The translations under genes were made by a program, and so were the position numbers. From positions 62,001-126,000 of the forward strand of contig BPGJ01000002.1 of assembly GCA_026002975.1 (NCBI GenBank): a stretch of DNA of 64,000 nt. Direction: 5' to 3'. Within the stretch, counting starts at the first letter, position 1. Each line of letters starts with the position of its first letter. The stretch comes from Acidimicrobiia bacterium (GTDB lineage Bacteria; Actinomycetota; Acidimicrobiia; Spongiisociales; ZC4RG35). This document shows positions 1 through 8,505 of this stretch, one piece after another. Under the pieces are notes generated by a model. It was given only the letters and a program-made list of their open reading frames with translations, did no database searches and was not told the origin of the DNA.

Positions 1-515
1 ACGAAGGCCTTCTTGCCGGCCGCCGCCGCCGACGGCCGGGTGAACCAGAAAGAGATCAGCAGATACGAGCAGAGACCGACCAGCTCCCAGCCGAGGAACA
101 GCATGGCGTAGTTGCCGGCCAACACCAGGGTGAGCATGGAGCCGGTGAACAGGTTGAGGTAGGTGAAGAATCGGTGGAACCGGGGGTCGCCGTGCATGTA
201 GCCGATCGCGAAGACGTGGATCAGGAAGCCCACCCCGGTGACGACCAGCGCCATGAGGGCCGACAGGGGGTCCCATCGGATCTCGAAGGAGGCGCCCACC
301 TCCGGCATCCACGAGAAGAGGAGATGCTGTTCTGGGTGTCCGTTCCCCTGGATGAATGGCCACGCCGCCCAGGCCGACAAGGCGAACGAGGCTCCCACGG
401 TCAGGGAGGCGAGCCATCCGGCCCGGGGTTCGCCCAGGAACCGTCCCAGGAAGTGGAGCAGCACCGCCCCGCCGAGGGGGAGGGCGATGATGAGCCAGGT
501 CAGTTCCCCGCTCAT
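1..515 (-). CDS. nuoL: NADH-quinone oxidoreductase subunit L, 5' part only
   Basis: This is the N-terminal 171 or so residues of the large antiporter-like proton-pumping subunit of complex I; the gene leaves the window on the left. It starts with ATG at 515, which overlaps the nuoK stop in an ATGA. The translation opens [14 protein letters not shown] and shows hydrophobic helices, with the family pattern [19 protein letters not shown] near the window edge, typical of NuoL. It is the last visible gene of the nuoHIJKL block; nuoM and nuoN presumably follow outside the window. Confidence 0.93.
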   Translation of the reverse strand, partial: MSGELTWLIIALPLGGAVLLHFLGRFLGEPRAGWLASLTVGASFALSAWAAWPFIQGNGHPEQHLLFSWMPEVGASFEIRWDPLSALMALVVTGVGFLIHVFAIGYMHGDPRFHRFFTYLNLFTGSMLTLVLAGNYAMLFLGWELVGLCSYLLISFWFTRPSAAAAGKKAF

Positions 516-817
516 CCCTTCAGCTCCGCGAGCTCGTCGACCGACGCCGAGGCCCTCTGCCTGAAGACGGCGACGATGATGGCCAGACCGACCACCACCT
601 CGGCGGCGGCCACCACCAGCACGAAGAAGACCGCCACCTGGCCTTCCAGGTCGCCGATGGCACGGCCCGCCGCCACGAAGGTGAGGTTGACGGCGTTGAG
701 CATCAGCTCGATGCACATGAACATGACCAGGGCGTTGCGTCTCAGGAAGATGCCGACCAGACCCACCCCGAACAGGAGCGCCGCCAACGTCATGTACCAA
801 CCTGCGGTGACGGTCAT
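512..817 (-). CDS. nuoK: NADH-quinone oxidoreductase subunit K
   Basis: Small membrane subunit of complex I (101 aa, the normal length). Three transmembrane helices are visible, with the family signature [18 protein letters not shown] around residues 28-45, which contains the conserved membrane glutamate. The start ATG at 817 overlaps the nuoJ stop by four bases and its own stop overlaps nuoL, so translation of the block is coupled. Confidence 0.96.
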   Translation of the reverse strand: MTVTAGWYMTLAALLFGVGLVGIFLRRNALVMFMCIELMLNAVNLTFVAAGRAIGDLEGQVAVFFVLVVAAAEVVVGLAIIVAVFRQRASASVDELAELKG

Positions 818-1350
818 CGGTCATCTCCTTCGGTCACCGGTTCCCGCCTGAAGTAGGCCAAGGCGATGGCGCCGGCGGCGGCGATGGTGAGCAGCAGGGC
901 GGTGACCTCGAAGGCCAGCACCCAGTCGGTGAACAGCCGCTCGGCCAGGGCTTGGACGGTTCCGTTGGGCGTCTCGGCTCCCTCCACCGCCGCCGGAACC
1001 CAGGAGAACCGCCCACCGGTCGCCGCCGCACCGGCCACCGCCAGCAGGCCCACCGCCAACACCGCCAGGTAGATCCGATGCCGGGGGATCGTCTCGGAGG
1101 TGTCTTCGGACCGGTCGACTCCGATCATCATGATGACGAACAGGAACAGGGTCATGACCGCCCCGGCGTACACGATGATCTGGACGGCCGCAACCATGTG
1201 GGCTAGATGCACCACGTAGAACACGCCCAGCGAGAAGAGCGTGGCGAGCAACCCGAGCGCCGAGTAGACCGGGTTGCGGGCCACCACCACCGCCACCGCC
1301 CCGCCGAGGGCCACCACCGCGCCCACCACGAACACGATCAGCTCCACCAT
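814..1350 (-). CDS. nuoJ: NADH-quinone oxidoreductase subunit J
   Basis: Membrane subunit of complex I, 178 aa with five predicted helices. The patterns [13 protein letters not shown] and [20 protein letters not shown] are typical of NuoJ. The reading frame stays open far upstream inside nuoI, but the ATG at 1350 shares its base with the nuoI stop (TGATG) and gives the usual N-terminus [10 protein letters not shown], so I place the start there. Confidence 0.95.
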   Translation of the reverse strand: MVELIVFVVGAVVALGGAVAVVVARNPVYSALGLLATLFSLGVFYVVHLAHMVAAVQIIVYAGAVMTLFLFVIMMIGVDRSEDTSETIPRHRIYLAVLAVGLLAVAGAAATGGRFSWVPAAVEGAETPNGTVQALAERLFTDWVLAFEVTALLLTIAAAGAIALAYFRREPVTEGDDR

Positions 1351-1958
1351 CAGGCGTCCCTCGTCTCCTGGTCGGGTTCCGGATCCCACGACGCGGGTCC
1401 TTGGGTTCCTTGCCACATCTTCACCCCTTCGTAGGCCGCCACCCCGCCGGGGGCGGTGGCTCGCAACCATCCGTCGGCCGTGTTCAGTTCCTCGTAGTTG
1501 GCGTAGGGGTCGTCGTCGAACATGTGGGGAACCGTCCCGTCGGGTCGCATCAACAGTTCGTTCTTCGTGTAGATCGCGTCGTCCCGGTTGGTGACCGACA
1601 TCTCGAACAGGTGGGTCATGGTGATCGCCTCGGTGGGACAGGCCTCGACGCAGAGCCCGCAGAAGATGCAGCGCAGCATGTTGATCTCGTAGACGAATCC
1701 GTACCTCTCCCCGGGGCTGACGGGAGCGTCCACCGGGTTGTCCATCCCCCGGACGTAGATGCACCGGGCGGGACACGCCCCGGCGCAGAGCTCACATCCG
1801 ATGCACTTCTCCATCCCGTCGGGATACCGGTTGAGGACGTGGCGGCCGTGGAACCGCTGGGGTTTGGTGCGGAACTCCTTGGGGTACCGGGTGGTGACCC
1901 GAGGCCGGAACATCTGACGGAAGGTCACCGCCAATCCCTTGAGCAGTTCGGTCAGCAT
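1350..1958 (-). CDS. nuoI: NADH-quinone oxidoreductase subunit I
   Basis: Peripheral-arm subunit carrying two [4Fe-4S] clusters (N6a/N6b) that pass electrons towards quinone; 202 aa. Two ferredoxin motifs are seen: CIGCELCAGACP at about residues 52-63 and CIFCGLCVEACP at about 97-108. The N-terminal stretch GLAVTFRQMFRP is the amphipathic anchor usual in NuoI. It lies between nuoH and nuoJ in canonical order, four bases after nuoH. Confidence 0.96.
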   Translation of the reverse strand: MLTELLKGLAVTFRQMFRPRVTTRYPKEFRTKPQRFHGRHVLNRYPDGMEKCIGCELCAGACPARCIYVRGMDNPVDAPVSPGERYGFVYEINMLRCIFCGLCVEACPTEAITMTHLFEMSVTNRDDAIYTKNELLMRPDGTVPHMFDDDPYANYEELNTADGWLRATAPGGVAAYEGVKMWQGTQGPASWDPEPDQETRDA

Positions 1959-1962
1959 CCCA

Positions 1963-3042
1963 TCACCCCCACGGCAACCCGAACCGACGGAACCCGATGA
2001 AGAGCGCCGAGACCATCAGCCAGGCCAACGCCCCGGGGATGAGTCGCTTCCAGCCGAGCTGCATGAGCTGGTCGTAACGGAGTCGGGGCAGGGTGGCCCT
2101 GATCCAGAAGAACACGAACACGATGGCGTAGGTCTTCACCAGCAACCAGAAGACGGGAAGGATCGCCGAGATCCAAGCCGGGAGGATGCCGCTCCAGGTC
2201 GGTCCGTTCCATCCCCCAAGGAACAGAGTGGCGGCGATGGCCGACATCGAGAACACGTTGATGTACTCGGCCAGGAAGAACATGGCGAACCTCATCCCCG
2301 AGTACTCGGTGTGGAACCCGCCGACCAGCTCCTGCTCGGCTTCGACCAGGTCGAAGGGGGCCCGGTTGGTCTCCGCCACGATCGCCACCAGGAAGATGGC
2401 GAACGCCACGAACTGGGGGATGATGTTCCACCTTGGGATGAACCCCAGGAACGTGCCGGCCTGCCGCTCGACCAGCTCGGCGAGCGACAGGGTGCCGGTC
2501 CCGTCGCCGGTGGTGGCCGAATACATCACCACCGCCACCATGGCCAGCCCCATGGCCGCCTCGTAGGAGATGGCCTGGGCGGTGGCCCTCACCCCTCCCA
2601 GCAGCGGATACTTGGAACCCGAAGACCATCCGGCCAGCACCACGGCGTACACCGCCATCGACGACATGGCGAGGATGAACAGGAGCCCCACGTTGAGGTC
2701 GGCCACCTGGAGGGGCATCGTCCGGCCGAACACCTCTACCGGTGCCCCCCATGGAACCACCGAGAAGATCAGGAACGCCGGGACCACCGCCAGGAAGGGA
2801 GCCGCCAGGTACACGCCCCGCTCGACCTTCGATGGGGTGACCGACTCCTTGAAGAAGAGTTTCAACCCGTCGGCCACGGTCTGGAGGATGCCCCACGGGC
2901 CCGCCCGGTCGGGGCCGATGCGGTTCTGCATGTCGGCGACCACCTTGCGTTCGGCCCACACGTTGAGGATCGTCACCACCAGCAGCAGCGCGAAGGTGGC
3001 GACGACCCGTAGGCCGATCAGGAGGACGTCGACGATGTCCAT
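1963..3042 (-). CDS. nuoH: NADH-quinone oxidoreductase subunit H
   Basis: Membrane subunit that forms much of the quinone-binding chamber of complex I; 359 aa, normal length, about eight or nine helices. Seen signatures are NRIGPDRAGPWGILQ around residue 40 and the acidic loop ETNRAPFDLVEAEQELVGG around residue 225. It is the first gene of the nuoHIJKL block, cut off from nuoG by an opposite-strand antiporter gene, so it needs its own promoter; a good candidate lies at 3074-3103. Confidence 0.96.
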   Translation of the reverse strand: MDIVDVLLIGLRVVATFALLLVVTILNVWAERKVVADMQNRIGPDRAGPWGILQTVADGLKLFFKESVTPSKVERGVYLAAPFLAVVPAFLIFSVVPWGAPVEVFGRTMPLQVADLNVGLLFILAMSSMAVYAVVLAGWSSGSKYPLLGGVRATAQAISYEAAMGLAMVAVVMYSATTGDGTGTLSLAELVERQAGTFLGFIPRWNIIPQFVAFAIFLVAIVAETNRAPFDLVEAEQELVGGFHTEYSGMRFAMFFLAEYINVFSMSAIAATLFLGGWNGPTWSGILPAWISAILPVFWLLVKTYAIVFVFFWIRATLPRLRYDQLMQLGWKRLIPGALAWLMVSALFIGFRRFGLPWG

Positions 3043-3073
3043 CGGATGCTCGGTGGGGTCACGGCAGCCACCG

Positions 3074-3103
3074 AGATTAGGGACCGGGCCCGGAGGCCAA
3101 CAA
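3074..3103 (-). promoter_or_regulatory. probable promoter of nuoHIJKL
   Basis: Reading the minus strand, a -35 TTGTTG (3098-3103) and a -10 TAATCT (3074-3079) are separated by 18 bases, placing a start site about 25 bases before the nuoH ATG. Its existence is expected because nuoH is separated from nuoG by an oppositely oriented gene. Called from sequence match only. Confidence 0.45.
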
Positions 3104-3140
3104 ACCGGCCGGTCGGATGAGGCCTCTCCCGGATGGGCGA

Positions 3141-3146
3141 TACTAG
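3141..3146 (+). promoter_or_regulatory. -10 element of a leaderless promoter for the antiporter
   Basis: TACTAG ends six bases before the ATG at 3153, the TANNNT-N6-RTG spacing known for leaderless actinobacterial transcripts. No convincing separate ribosome binding site is needed or seen. Confidence 0.4.
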
Positions 3147-3152
3147 GGGGCC

Positions 3153-4088
3153 ATGTGGACCGACCTGCTGTTGGTGGGCGCCGGCCTGATCCTCCTGACG
3201 GTGGGGGCCGACCGGTTCGTGGAGTCGGCGGCCCGTCTCGGGCTGCGGCTCGGTGTCTCTTCGCTCCTCATCGGCCTGTTCGTGATAGGGATGGGGACTT
3301 CTCTGCCCGAGATGCTGGTGAGCGGAATCTCCGCCACCCGTCCGGGCGGGCTGGACCTGGCGATGGGCAACGTGGTGGGTTCCAACATCGCCAACCTGTC
3401 CCTGGTGCTGGGGGTGGCGGCTCTCATCACCCCGGTTCCGACTCCTCGTGGGATCCTCCATCGGGAAGGCCTGATCGCCACCCTGGCCTCCGCGCTGCTC
3501 GCCTGGTTCGCGTGGCAGGGTTCGCTGTACCTGCTGCAGGGGGTGCTGCTGCTGGCGGCCGGAGCCGTTGCCATCTTCCTGATCGCCCGGGGAGACGGGG
3601 GAGCCGAGCTCGAGGAGGAGGTGGCCGAGGGGTTGGGGTCGGGTTGGACCGACGTCGCCAAGGAGGCCCTGTGGGTGGTGGTGGGTCTGGCCGCCACCCT
3701 CCTCGGAGCGCAGCTGCTGGTCGACGGCGCCCGGGGTCTGGCGGCCTCCCTGGGGGTGAGCGAAGCCCTGATCGGGCTGACTGTGGTGGCGGTGGGGACC
3801 TCGCTTCCGGAGCTGGCAACCGCGGTGGCGGCAGCACGCCGACGGCACACCTCCCTGGTTTTGGGCAACGTGTTGGGGTCGAACCTGTTCAACGCCCTTG
3901 TGGTGGCCGGGGTGGCCGCCACGGTGGGCGCCGGCCGGATCGCGGCCGACATGCGAGCGGAGCTGGCCCTGATGGTTGCGGTGTCGTTCTTCGTAGGGGT
4001 GGTGGCGATGCGCGAGAACCGGCTCGACCGATGGGAGGGACTGGCCTTGTTGGCGGCGTTCCCCCTGGCGATCTACCTGGCCCGCTAG
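3153..4088 (+). CDS. calcium/sodium antiporter, CaCA family (YrbG-like)
   Basis: Inner-membrane cation exchanger, 311 aa with about ten helices in two inverted halves. Each half carries the alpha-repeat signature: GTSLPEM near residue 48 followed by GNVVGSNIAN near 72, and GTSLPEL near 214 followed by GNVLGSNLFN near 233. These residues form the ion-binding site in the family. The gene stands alone on the plus strand between nuoG and nuoH, and its TAG stop interlocks with the nuoG stop in the palindrome CTAG. Whether it exchanges Ca2+ for Na+ or H+ cannot be told from sequence; a link to the ion gradient made by complex I is speculation. Confidence 0.9.
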   Translation: MWTDLLLVGAGLILLTVGADRFVESAARLGLRLGVSSLLIGLFVIGMGTSLPEMLVSGISATRPGGLDLAMGNVVGSNIANLSLVLGVAALITPVPTPRGILHREGLIATLASALLAWFAWQGSLYLLQGVLLLAAGAVAIFLIARGDGGAELEEEVAEGLGSGWTDVAKEALWVVVGLAATLLGAQLLVDGARGLAASLGVSEALIGLTVVAVGTSLPELATAVAAARRRHTSLVLGNVLGSNLFNALVVAGVAATVGAGRIAADMRAELALMVAVSFFVGVVAMRENRLDRWEGLALLAAFPLAIYLAR

Positions 4089-6544
4089 GCGGGTTCGACG
4101 GTCACCCGGGGGTCGGAGCCGAGCGGGGGGCAGCCGGGCTGGTTGAACGGGACGTACACCACTCCCCGAGCCAGGCTCGGGTCGGTCACCACCGGCAGGG
4201 TGGCCGAACCCGACGAACCGACGACCCTCGCCCGAAACCCCAACCCCAGACGCGCGGCGTCGTCGGGATGCACGTGGAGGGCCGCTCCGGGAGCGAGACG
4301 GTGGAGATGCGGCGTGTGACGCATGGTCACCCCGTCGTCGTACATGGTCCTGGCAGAGTGGAGCACCAGATCGGCTTTGATGATCGGGCCGGGTGTGTCG
4401 GCCGGCAGGTACACCAACGGCTGGGTGCCCTCGCCGCCTGGGACCACCACCCCGTCCCTGGCTTCCCAGTCGAGGACGTCCCAGGTGACGCCCCGGTAGG
4501 CGGGGGCCACCTCGGCGATCTCCTTGGCGATCGCTTCAGCCGACCCGAACCCGAGACTCGACCCCATACGGCGAGCCAGGTCGTCGAGGATCGACCAGTC
4601 GGGTCGGCTCTGACCGGCTCCGGGGACGATGGCGTTCACCTTCTGGACCCGGCCCTCCAGATTGGTGACCGTCCCCTCCTTCTCGCCGAATCCGTCGGCG
4701 GGTAGCACCACATCGGCCCGGCCGGCCGAGTCGGTGAGGAAAAGGTCGACCGCCACCAGGAACGGGACCGCGTCGAGCGCCCGGTCCGCCAGGTCGCCGT
4801 CGGGTACGTCCCTGACCGGGTCGGCGCCGACCAGCAGCAGCGCCTGGATGTCGCCCGCCAGGGCACCTTCCAGGATCGATCGGCAGTCCCGCCCGGGTTT
4901 GCGGGGGATGTCCCCCCAGGCGGTGAAGGTCTCCTCGGAGATCGAGACTCGCCCGGGGAGGAGGGTCGGCGCCACCCCCATGTCCAAAGCCCCGTAGGTG
5001 TTGGCCCGCCGAGCGAGGGGAAGGATCTTGGCGTCGGGAAGGGTTCGCACGAACGCGGCGACCGCCTCGGCGAGTCTCGGGTCTTCGGTCGAGCCGGTCC
5101 GTCCCACCAGAGCCACCACCGGGCCTTCGGCCAACGCGGCCCGGACCTCGGCCAGGCGTCCCTCCCCGGCTCGGAGTTGGGCCAGGAGCTCGGCCCCCGA
5201 ACCGGGACGGTAGGTGAGTTTGAAGTCGGCCACCGGGTCGAGCCCGGTCGCCCGGGGGTGCACAACCACCAGGGTGGCGCCGGCCGCGGCGGCGAGGTGG
5301 GCATCCGAGTTGGACGACACCAGGCCGGGAACCGACCCTATGGCGGCTCTGCGCACCCTGAGGTAGAGGGTGGGATGTTCTTCCTTGAGGTCTGGGCCCC
5401 ACACCAGGATGGTCTTGGCCCGGTCGATGTCGGAGATGAGGGCCCGGTCGACGGTCGCGGCCAGGAACTCGGCGTCGAGGGTGTCGTCCATGCGGCAGTC
5501 CAGGTTGTTGGATCCGACCACGGTGCGCATGAACTTGGAAAGGGCGTAGGCGTCTTCGTTCGTGCCACGAGCTCCCCCCAGCGCCGCTACGGCGTCCGGT
5601 CCGGAGGTGCGGATGACGTCGCCCAGCCTCTGGGCGATCAGGTCGAGGGCTTCTCCCCAGGTGGCTTCCCGGAATCCGTCACCGTCTCTGATCAGAGGCA
5701 CGGTGAGTCGCTGGTCCGAGTTGATGTAGCCGAATCCGAAACGGCATTTGTCCGACAGCCATCCCTGGTTGGTGGCCTCCGCGTCGACTCCGAGGAAGCG
5801 GAGTATCTCGTTCTGGCTGGCTTGGATGACGATCCGGTCACCGGCGGTGCAGTGGGTGCAGGTCGACTCCACCGCCACCAGGTCCCAGGGGCGGGCCCGG
5901 AACCGGTAGAGGGTGGCGGTCAACGCCCCCACCGGGCAGATCTGGACGGTGTTGCCCGAGAAGTAGGACCTGAACGGGTGGTCGGGGAAGGTGTTCACCT
6001 CGGTGTGGTAGCCACGGTCGAGGAACTCGATCAGTGGGTCTCCCGACACCTCCTCGGAGAACCGGGTGCAGCGGGCACACAGGATGCAGCGTTCCCGGTC
6101 GAGCATCACCAGGTCGGAGATCGGGATCGGCTTCTCGAAGTGCCGTTTCTCCTCGACGAACCGGGACTCACCCGGTCCGTACGCCATGGTCTGGTCCTGC
6201 AGGGGGCATTCGCCACCCCGGTCGCACACCGGACAGTCGAGGGGATGGTTGATGAGGAGGAACTCGAGGATGCCCTCCTGGGCTTTCTTCACCGCCGGGT
6301 CGGTGGTGTCGACCTTCATCCCGTCGGCCACGGGCGTGGTGCACGCGGTGGTGAGCATCGGTCCCCGCCCGGAGTCGATGAAAACCAGGCACATGCGGCA
6401 CATGCCCACCGGTTTCATCCTGGGATGCCAGCAGAATCGGGGGATGTAGGTGCCGTTGTCCTGGGCGGCTTTGATCACCAGCTCGCCCTTGGGAACCTCC
6501 AGCTCCCGGCCGTCGACGACTATGCGCACTGTGTGTTCGCTCAT
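4085..6544 (-). CDS. nuoG: NADH-quinone oxidoreductase subunit G
   Basis: Large iron-sulfur subunit of complex I (819 aa). Domains in order: a [2Fe-2S] ferredoxin domain (cysteines in CWHPRMKPVGMCRMC, about residues 34-48), a His/Cys cluster segment ending GECPLQDQTMAYG, the ferredoxin pair beginning CILCARCTRF, and a long C-terminal molybdopterin-oxidoreductase-like domain without catalytic role in this family. The frame is open upstream inside nuoF, but the ATG at 6544 overlaps the nuoF stop (ATGA) and gives MSEHTVRIVVDGREL, the expected start. It is the last gene of the nuoABCD-gdh-nuoEFG run. Confidence 0.95.
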   Translation of the reverse strand: MSEHTVRIVVDGRELEVPKGELVIKAAQDNGTYIPRFCWHPRMKPVGMCRMCLVFIDSGRGPMLTTACTTPVADGMKVDTTDPAVKKAQEGILEFLLINHPLDCPVCDRGGECPLQDQTMAYGPGESRFVEEKRHFEKPIPISDLVMLDRERCILCARCTRFSEEVSGDPLIEFLDRGYHTEVNTFPDHPFRSYFSGNTVQICPVGALTATLYRFRARPWDLVAVESTCTHCTAGDRIVIQASQNEILRFLGVDAEATNQGWLSDKCRFGFGYINSDQRLTVPLIRDGDGFREATWGEALDLIAQRLGDVIRTSGPDAVAALGGARGTNEDAYALSKFMRTVVGSNNLDCRMDDTLDAEFLAATVDRALISDIDRAKTILVWGPDLKEEHPTLYLRVRRAAIGSVPGLVSSNSDAHLAAAAGATLVVVHPRATGLDPVADFKLTYRPGSGAELLAQLRAGEGRLAEVRAALAEGPVVALVGRTGSTEDPRLAEAVAAFVRTLPDAKILPLARRANTYGALDMGVAPTLLPGRVSISEETFTAWGDIPRKPGRDCRSILEGALAGDIQALLLVGADPVRDVPDGDLADRALDAVPFLVAVDLFLTDSAGRADVVLPADGFGEKEGTVTNLEGRVQKVNAIVPGAGQSRPDWSILDDLARRMGSSLGFGSAEAIAKEIAEVAPAYRGVTWDVLDWEARDGVVVPGGEGTQPLVYLPADTPGPIIKADLVLHSARTMYDDGVTMRHTPHLHRLAPGAALHVHPDDAARLGLGFRARVVGSSGSATLPVVTDPSLARGVVYVPFNQPGCPPLGSDPRVTVEPA

Positions 6545-7836
6545 CGGAGGGGGCACCCCGCCTGGTGGATGTGGGCCATGATCTCGTCCTTGAAGTAGCG
6601 GGTGATCGACGACACCGGGGAGACCGCCGAAGGGCCGAGGGGACAGATGGTGGTCATCCGGGGAGGCCATGCGAGCCCCACCGAGATGTTGTCGGCCACG
6701 TCCAGGAGGACGTCGACGTCGACCTCCCGCCCGGCGCCTTCCTCTATCCGGCCGAGGATCATCTCCAGCCAGCTCGTGCCCTCCCGACACGGGGTGCACT
6801 GCCCGCACGACTCGTGGGCGAAGAACCGGACGATCCTCTGGGCGGCCCGCACCACACAGGTCGTGTCGTCCATCACCACCACCGCACCGGATCCGAGCAT
6901 CGATCCGGCCCGTCCGGTGGCGTCCTTGGTGATCTCCAGGTCGAGGTGGTCGGCGGGCACGAACCAGGGGGCGGATGCACCGCCGGGTATCCAGCATTTG
7001 AGGGTGCGGCCCTCACGGAGACCGCCGGCCACCTCGAAGATCAACTCCCGCCAGGTGATGCCGTGGGGCAGCTCGTAGTTGCCGGGTTTCCTGACGTGTC
7101 CCGACACCGAGAACAGGAAGGTGCCGGTGTCTTCGGGATGGCCGAGCTTCCTGAACCCGTCGGCGCCCAGCTCGAGGATGTGGGGCAGGTTGGAGATCGT
7201 CTCCACGTTGTTGACGATGGTGGGTTTGCCGTACAGCCCGGTGGCGGCCGGGAAATACGGCGGTTTGAGCCGCGGCTCGCCCCGGTGCCCCTCCAGCGAG
7301 TTGAGGAGGGCGGTCTCCTCCCCGCATATGTAGGCGCCGGCCCCCAGGTGGACGACCACCTCCAGGTCGTAGTCGGAGCCGAAGATGTCTTTCCCCAGGT
7401 AACCCCGGCCGTAGGCTTCTTCGACCGCCCGCTGGAGTCTCCGGGCCGGCCGGGCGTATTCCCCCCGGACGTACACGAAGGCGTGGTGCACCTCGTTGGC
7501 CACCGCGGCGATGATGATCCCCTCGACCAGCTGGTGGGGGTCCCGCTCGAGGAGTTGACGGTCCTTGTAGGTGCCGGGTTCGGACTCGTCGGCGTTGACC
7601 ACCAGGTAGGCGGGGCGGGCCGGGGCGAGGAAGCTCCACTTCATACCCGCCGGGAACGCGGCACCACCTCGACCCAGGAGACCCGACTCCTTGACCAGCT
7701 CGACCAACCGCTCACGTCCCATCTGGAGGCTGCGGCGGGCCTGGCTGTAACCACCGGTGGCTTCGTAGCGTTCGATGGTGTGGGAGTCGGCCGGATGGTC
7801 GGCCATCCTCCGGGTGACGAGCCTCGTCTCGTTCAA
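6541..7836 (-). CDS. nuoF: NADH-quinone oxidoreductase subunit F, TTG start
   Basis: NADH- and FMN-binding catalytic subunit of complex I (431 aa). Seen are the FMN/NADH segment GLLGRGGAAFPAGMKW, the motif GAGAYICGEETALLNSLEG, and the [4Fe-4S] (N3) motif ESCGQCTPCREG near the C-terminus. I choose the TTG at 7836: it overlaps the nuoE TGA, follows a purine-rich ribosome site (GGGAGGGAGAG), and adds the residues NETRLVTRRMADHP that align with the usual actinobacterial N-terminus. The first in-frame ATG would remove that conserved part. Confidence 0.93.
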   Translation of the reverse strand: MNETRLVTRRMADHPADSHTIERYEATGGYSQARRSLQMGRERLVELVKESGLLGRGGAAFPAGMKWSFLAPARPAYLVVNADESEPGTYKDRQLLERDPHQLVEGIIIAAVANEVHHAFVYVRGEYARPARRLQRAVEEAYGRGYLGKDIFGSDYDLEVVVHLGAGAYICGEETALLNSLEGHRGEPRLKPPYFPAATGLYGKPTIVNNVETISNLPHILELGADGFRKLGHPEDTGTFLFSVSGHVRKPGNYELPHGITWRELIFEVAGGLREGRTLKCWIPGGASAPWFVPADHLDLEITKDATGRAGSMLGSGAVVVMDDTTCVVRAAQRIVRFFAHESCGQCTPCREGTSWLEMILGRIEEGAGREVDVDVLLDVADNISVGLAWPPRMTTICPLGPSAVSPVSSITRYFKDEIMAHIHQAGCPLR

Positions 7837-8459
7837 CTCTCCCTCCCGGCGGTTCCCAGCGGCCCGAACGCCGGATACGGACCCACGGCACCTTCGTCGT
7901 CGGGAATGGCCCAGTCGAAGCCGGTCCGCCCGCCGAACAGGGTCTGGAGTTCGTCGGCGACGATCACCTCCGGCCGGGCCTTGCGGAGCCACCTGACCAG
8001 CTCGCGGCCTGCCTCCGGGTCTACGCCCTCCACCGTCTCGTAGTTCACCTGGACGGCGGGCGCGCCGCCGCAGGCTCCGATGCATTCGACGCTCTCCACC
8101 GTGATGAGCCTGTCGGGATCGGTCTCACCTGCCGGTACTCCGGCTTCGTCCTCGATGGCGGCGAGGAGTTCGTCCGAGCCGAGTAGATGGCAGCTGATCG
8201 ACGTGCAGCACGAGATCAGGTACCGGCCGACCGGTTCCCGCTTGTACATCGTGTAGAAGGACGCCACCGAGAGGACCTGGGCAGGGGTGATCCCCAGGAG
8301 CTCGGCCACCGTCTCCATCCCGGCCTCGGTGAGGTGTCCTTCCTCTGCCATGGCCAGATACAGGAGGGGCATGAGAGCCGAGCGTCGCTCCGGGTAACGG
8401 GCGATCAGGTCCCGGGCTCGGGCCAACGTCTCCTCGGACCATCTGTGGGGGGCCGTCAC
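7833..8459 (-). CDS. nuoE: NADH-quinone oxidoreductase subunit E, GTG start
   Basis: [2Fe-2S] thioredoxin-like subunit (24 kDa family) of the NADH-oxidising module, 208 aa. The four ligand cysteines are seen in CCTSISC (about residues 84-90) and CIGACGG (about 126-132). The N-terminal helical region with ITPAQVLSVASFYTMY is typical. GTG start at 8459; the gene begins 46 bases after the glutamate dehydrogenase stop, close enough to share its transcript. The tail after the domain (rich in Gly/Pro) is slightly longer than in many homologues. Confidence 0.93.
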   Translation of the reverse strand: MTAPHRWSEETLARARDLIARYPERRSALMPLLYLAMAEEGHLTEAGMETVAELLGITPAQVLSVASFYTMYKREPVGRYLISCCTSISCHLLGSDELLAAIEDEAGVPAGETDPDRLITVESVECIGACGGAPAVQVNYETVEGVDPEAGRELVRWLRKARPEVIVADELQTLFGGRTGFDWAIPDDEGAVGPYPAFGPLGTAGRES

Positions 8460-8505
8460 GGGGACTTGAGCTTAGGGAGAGGGCCGCCCACCGGACAAAA
8501 CCCGT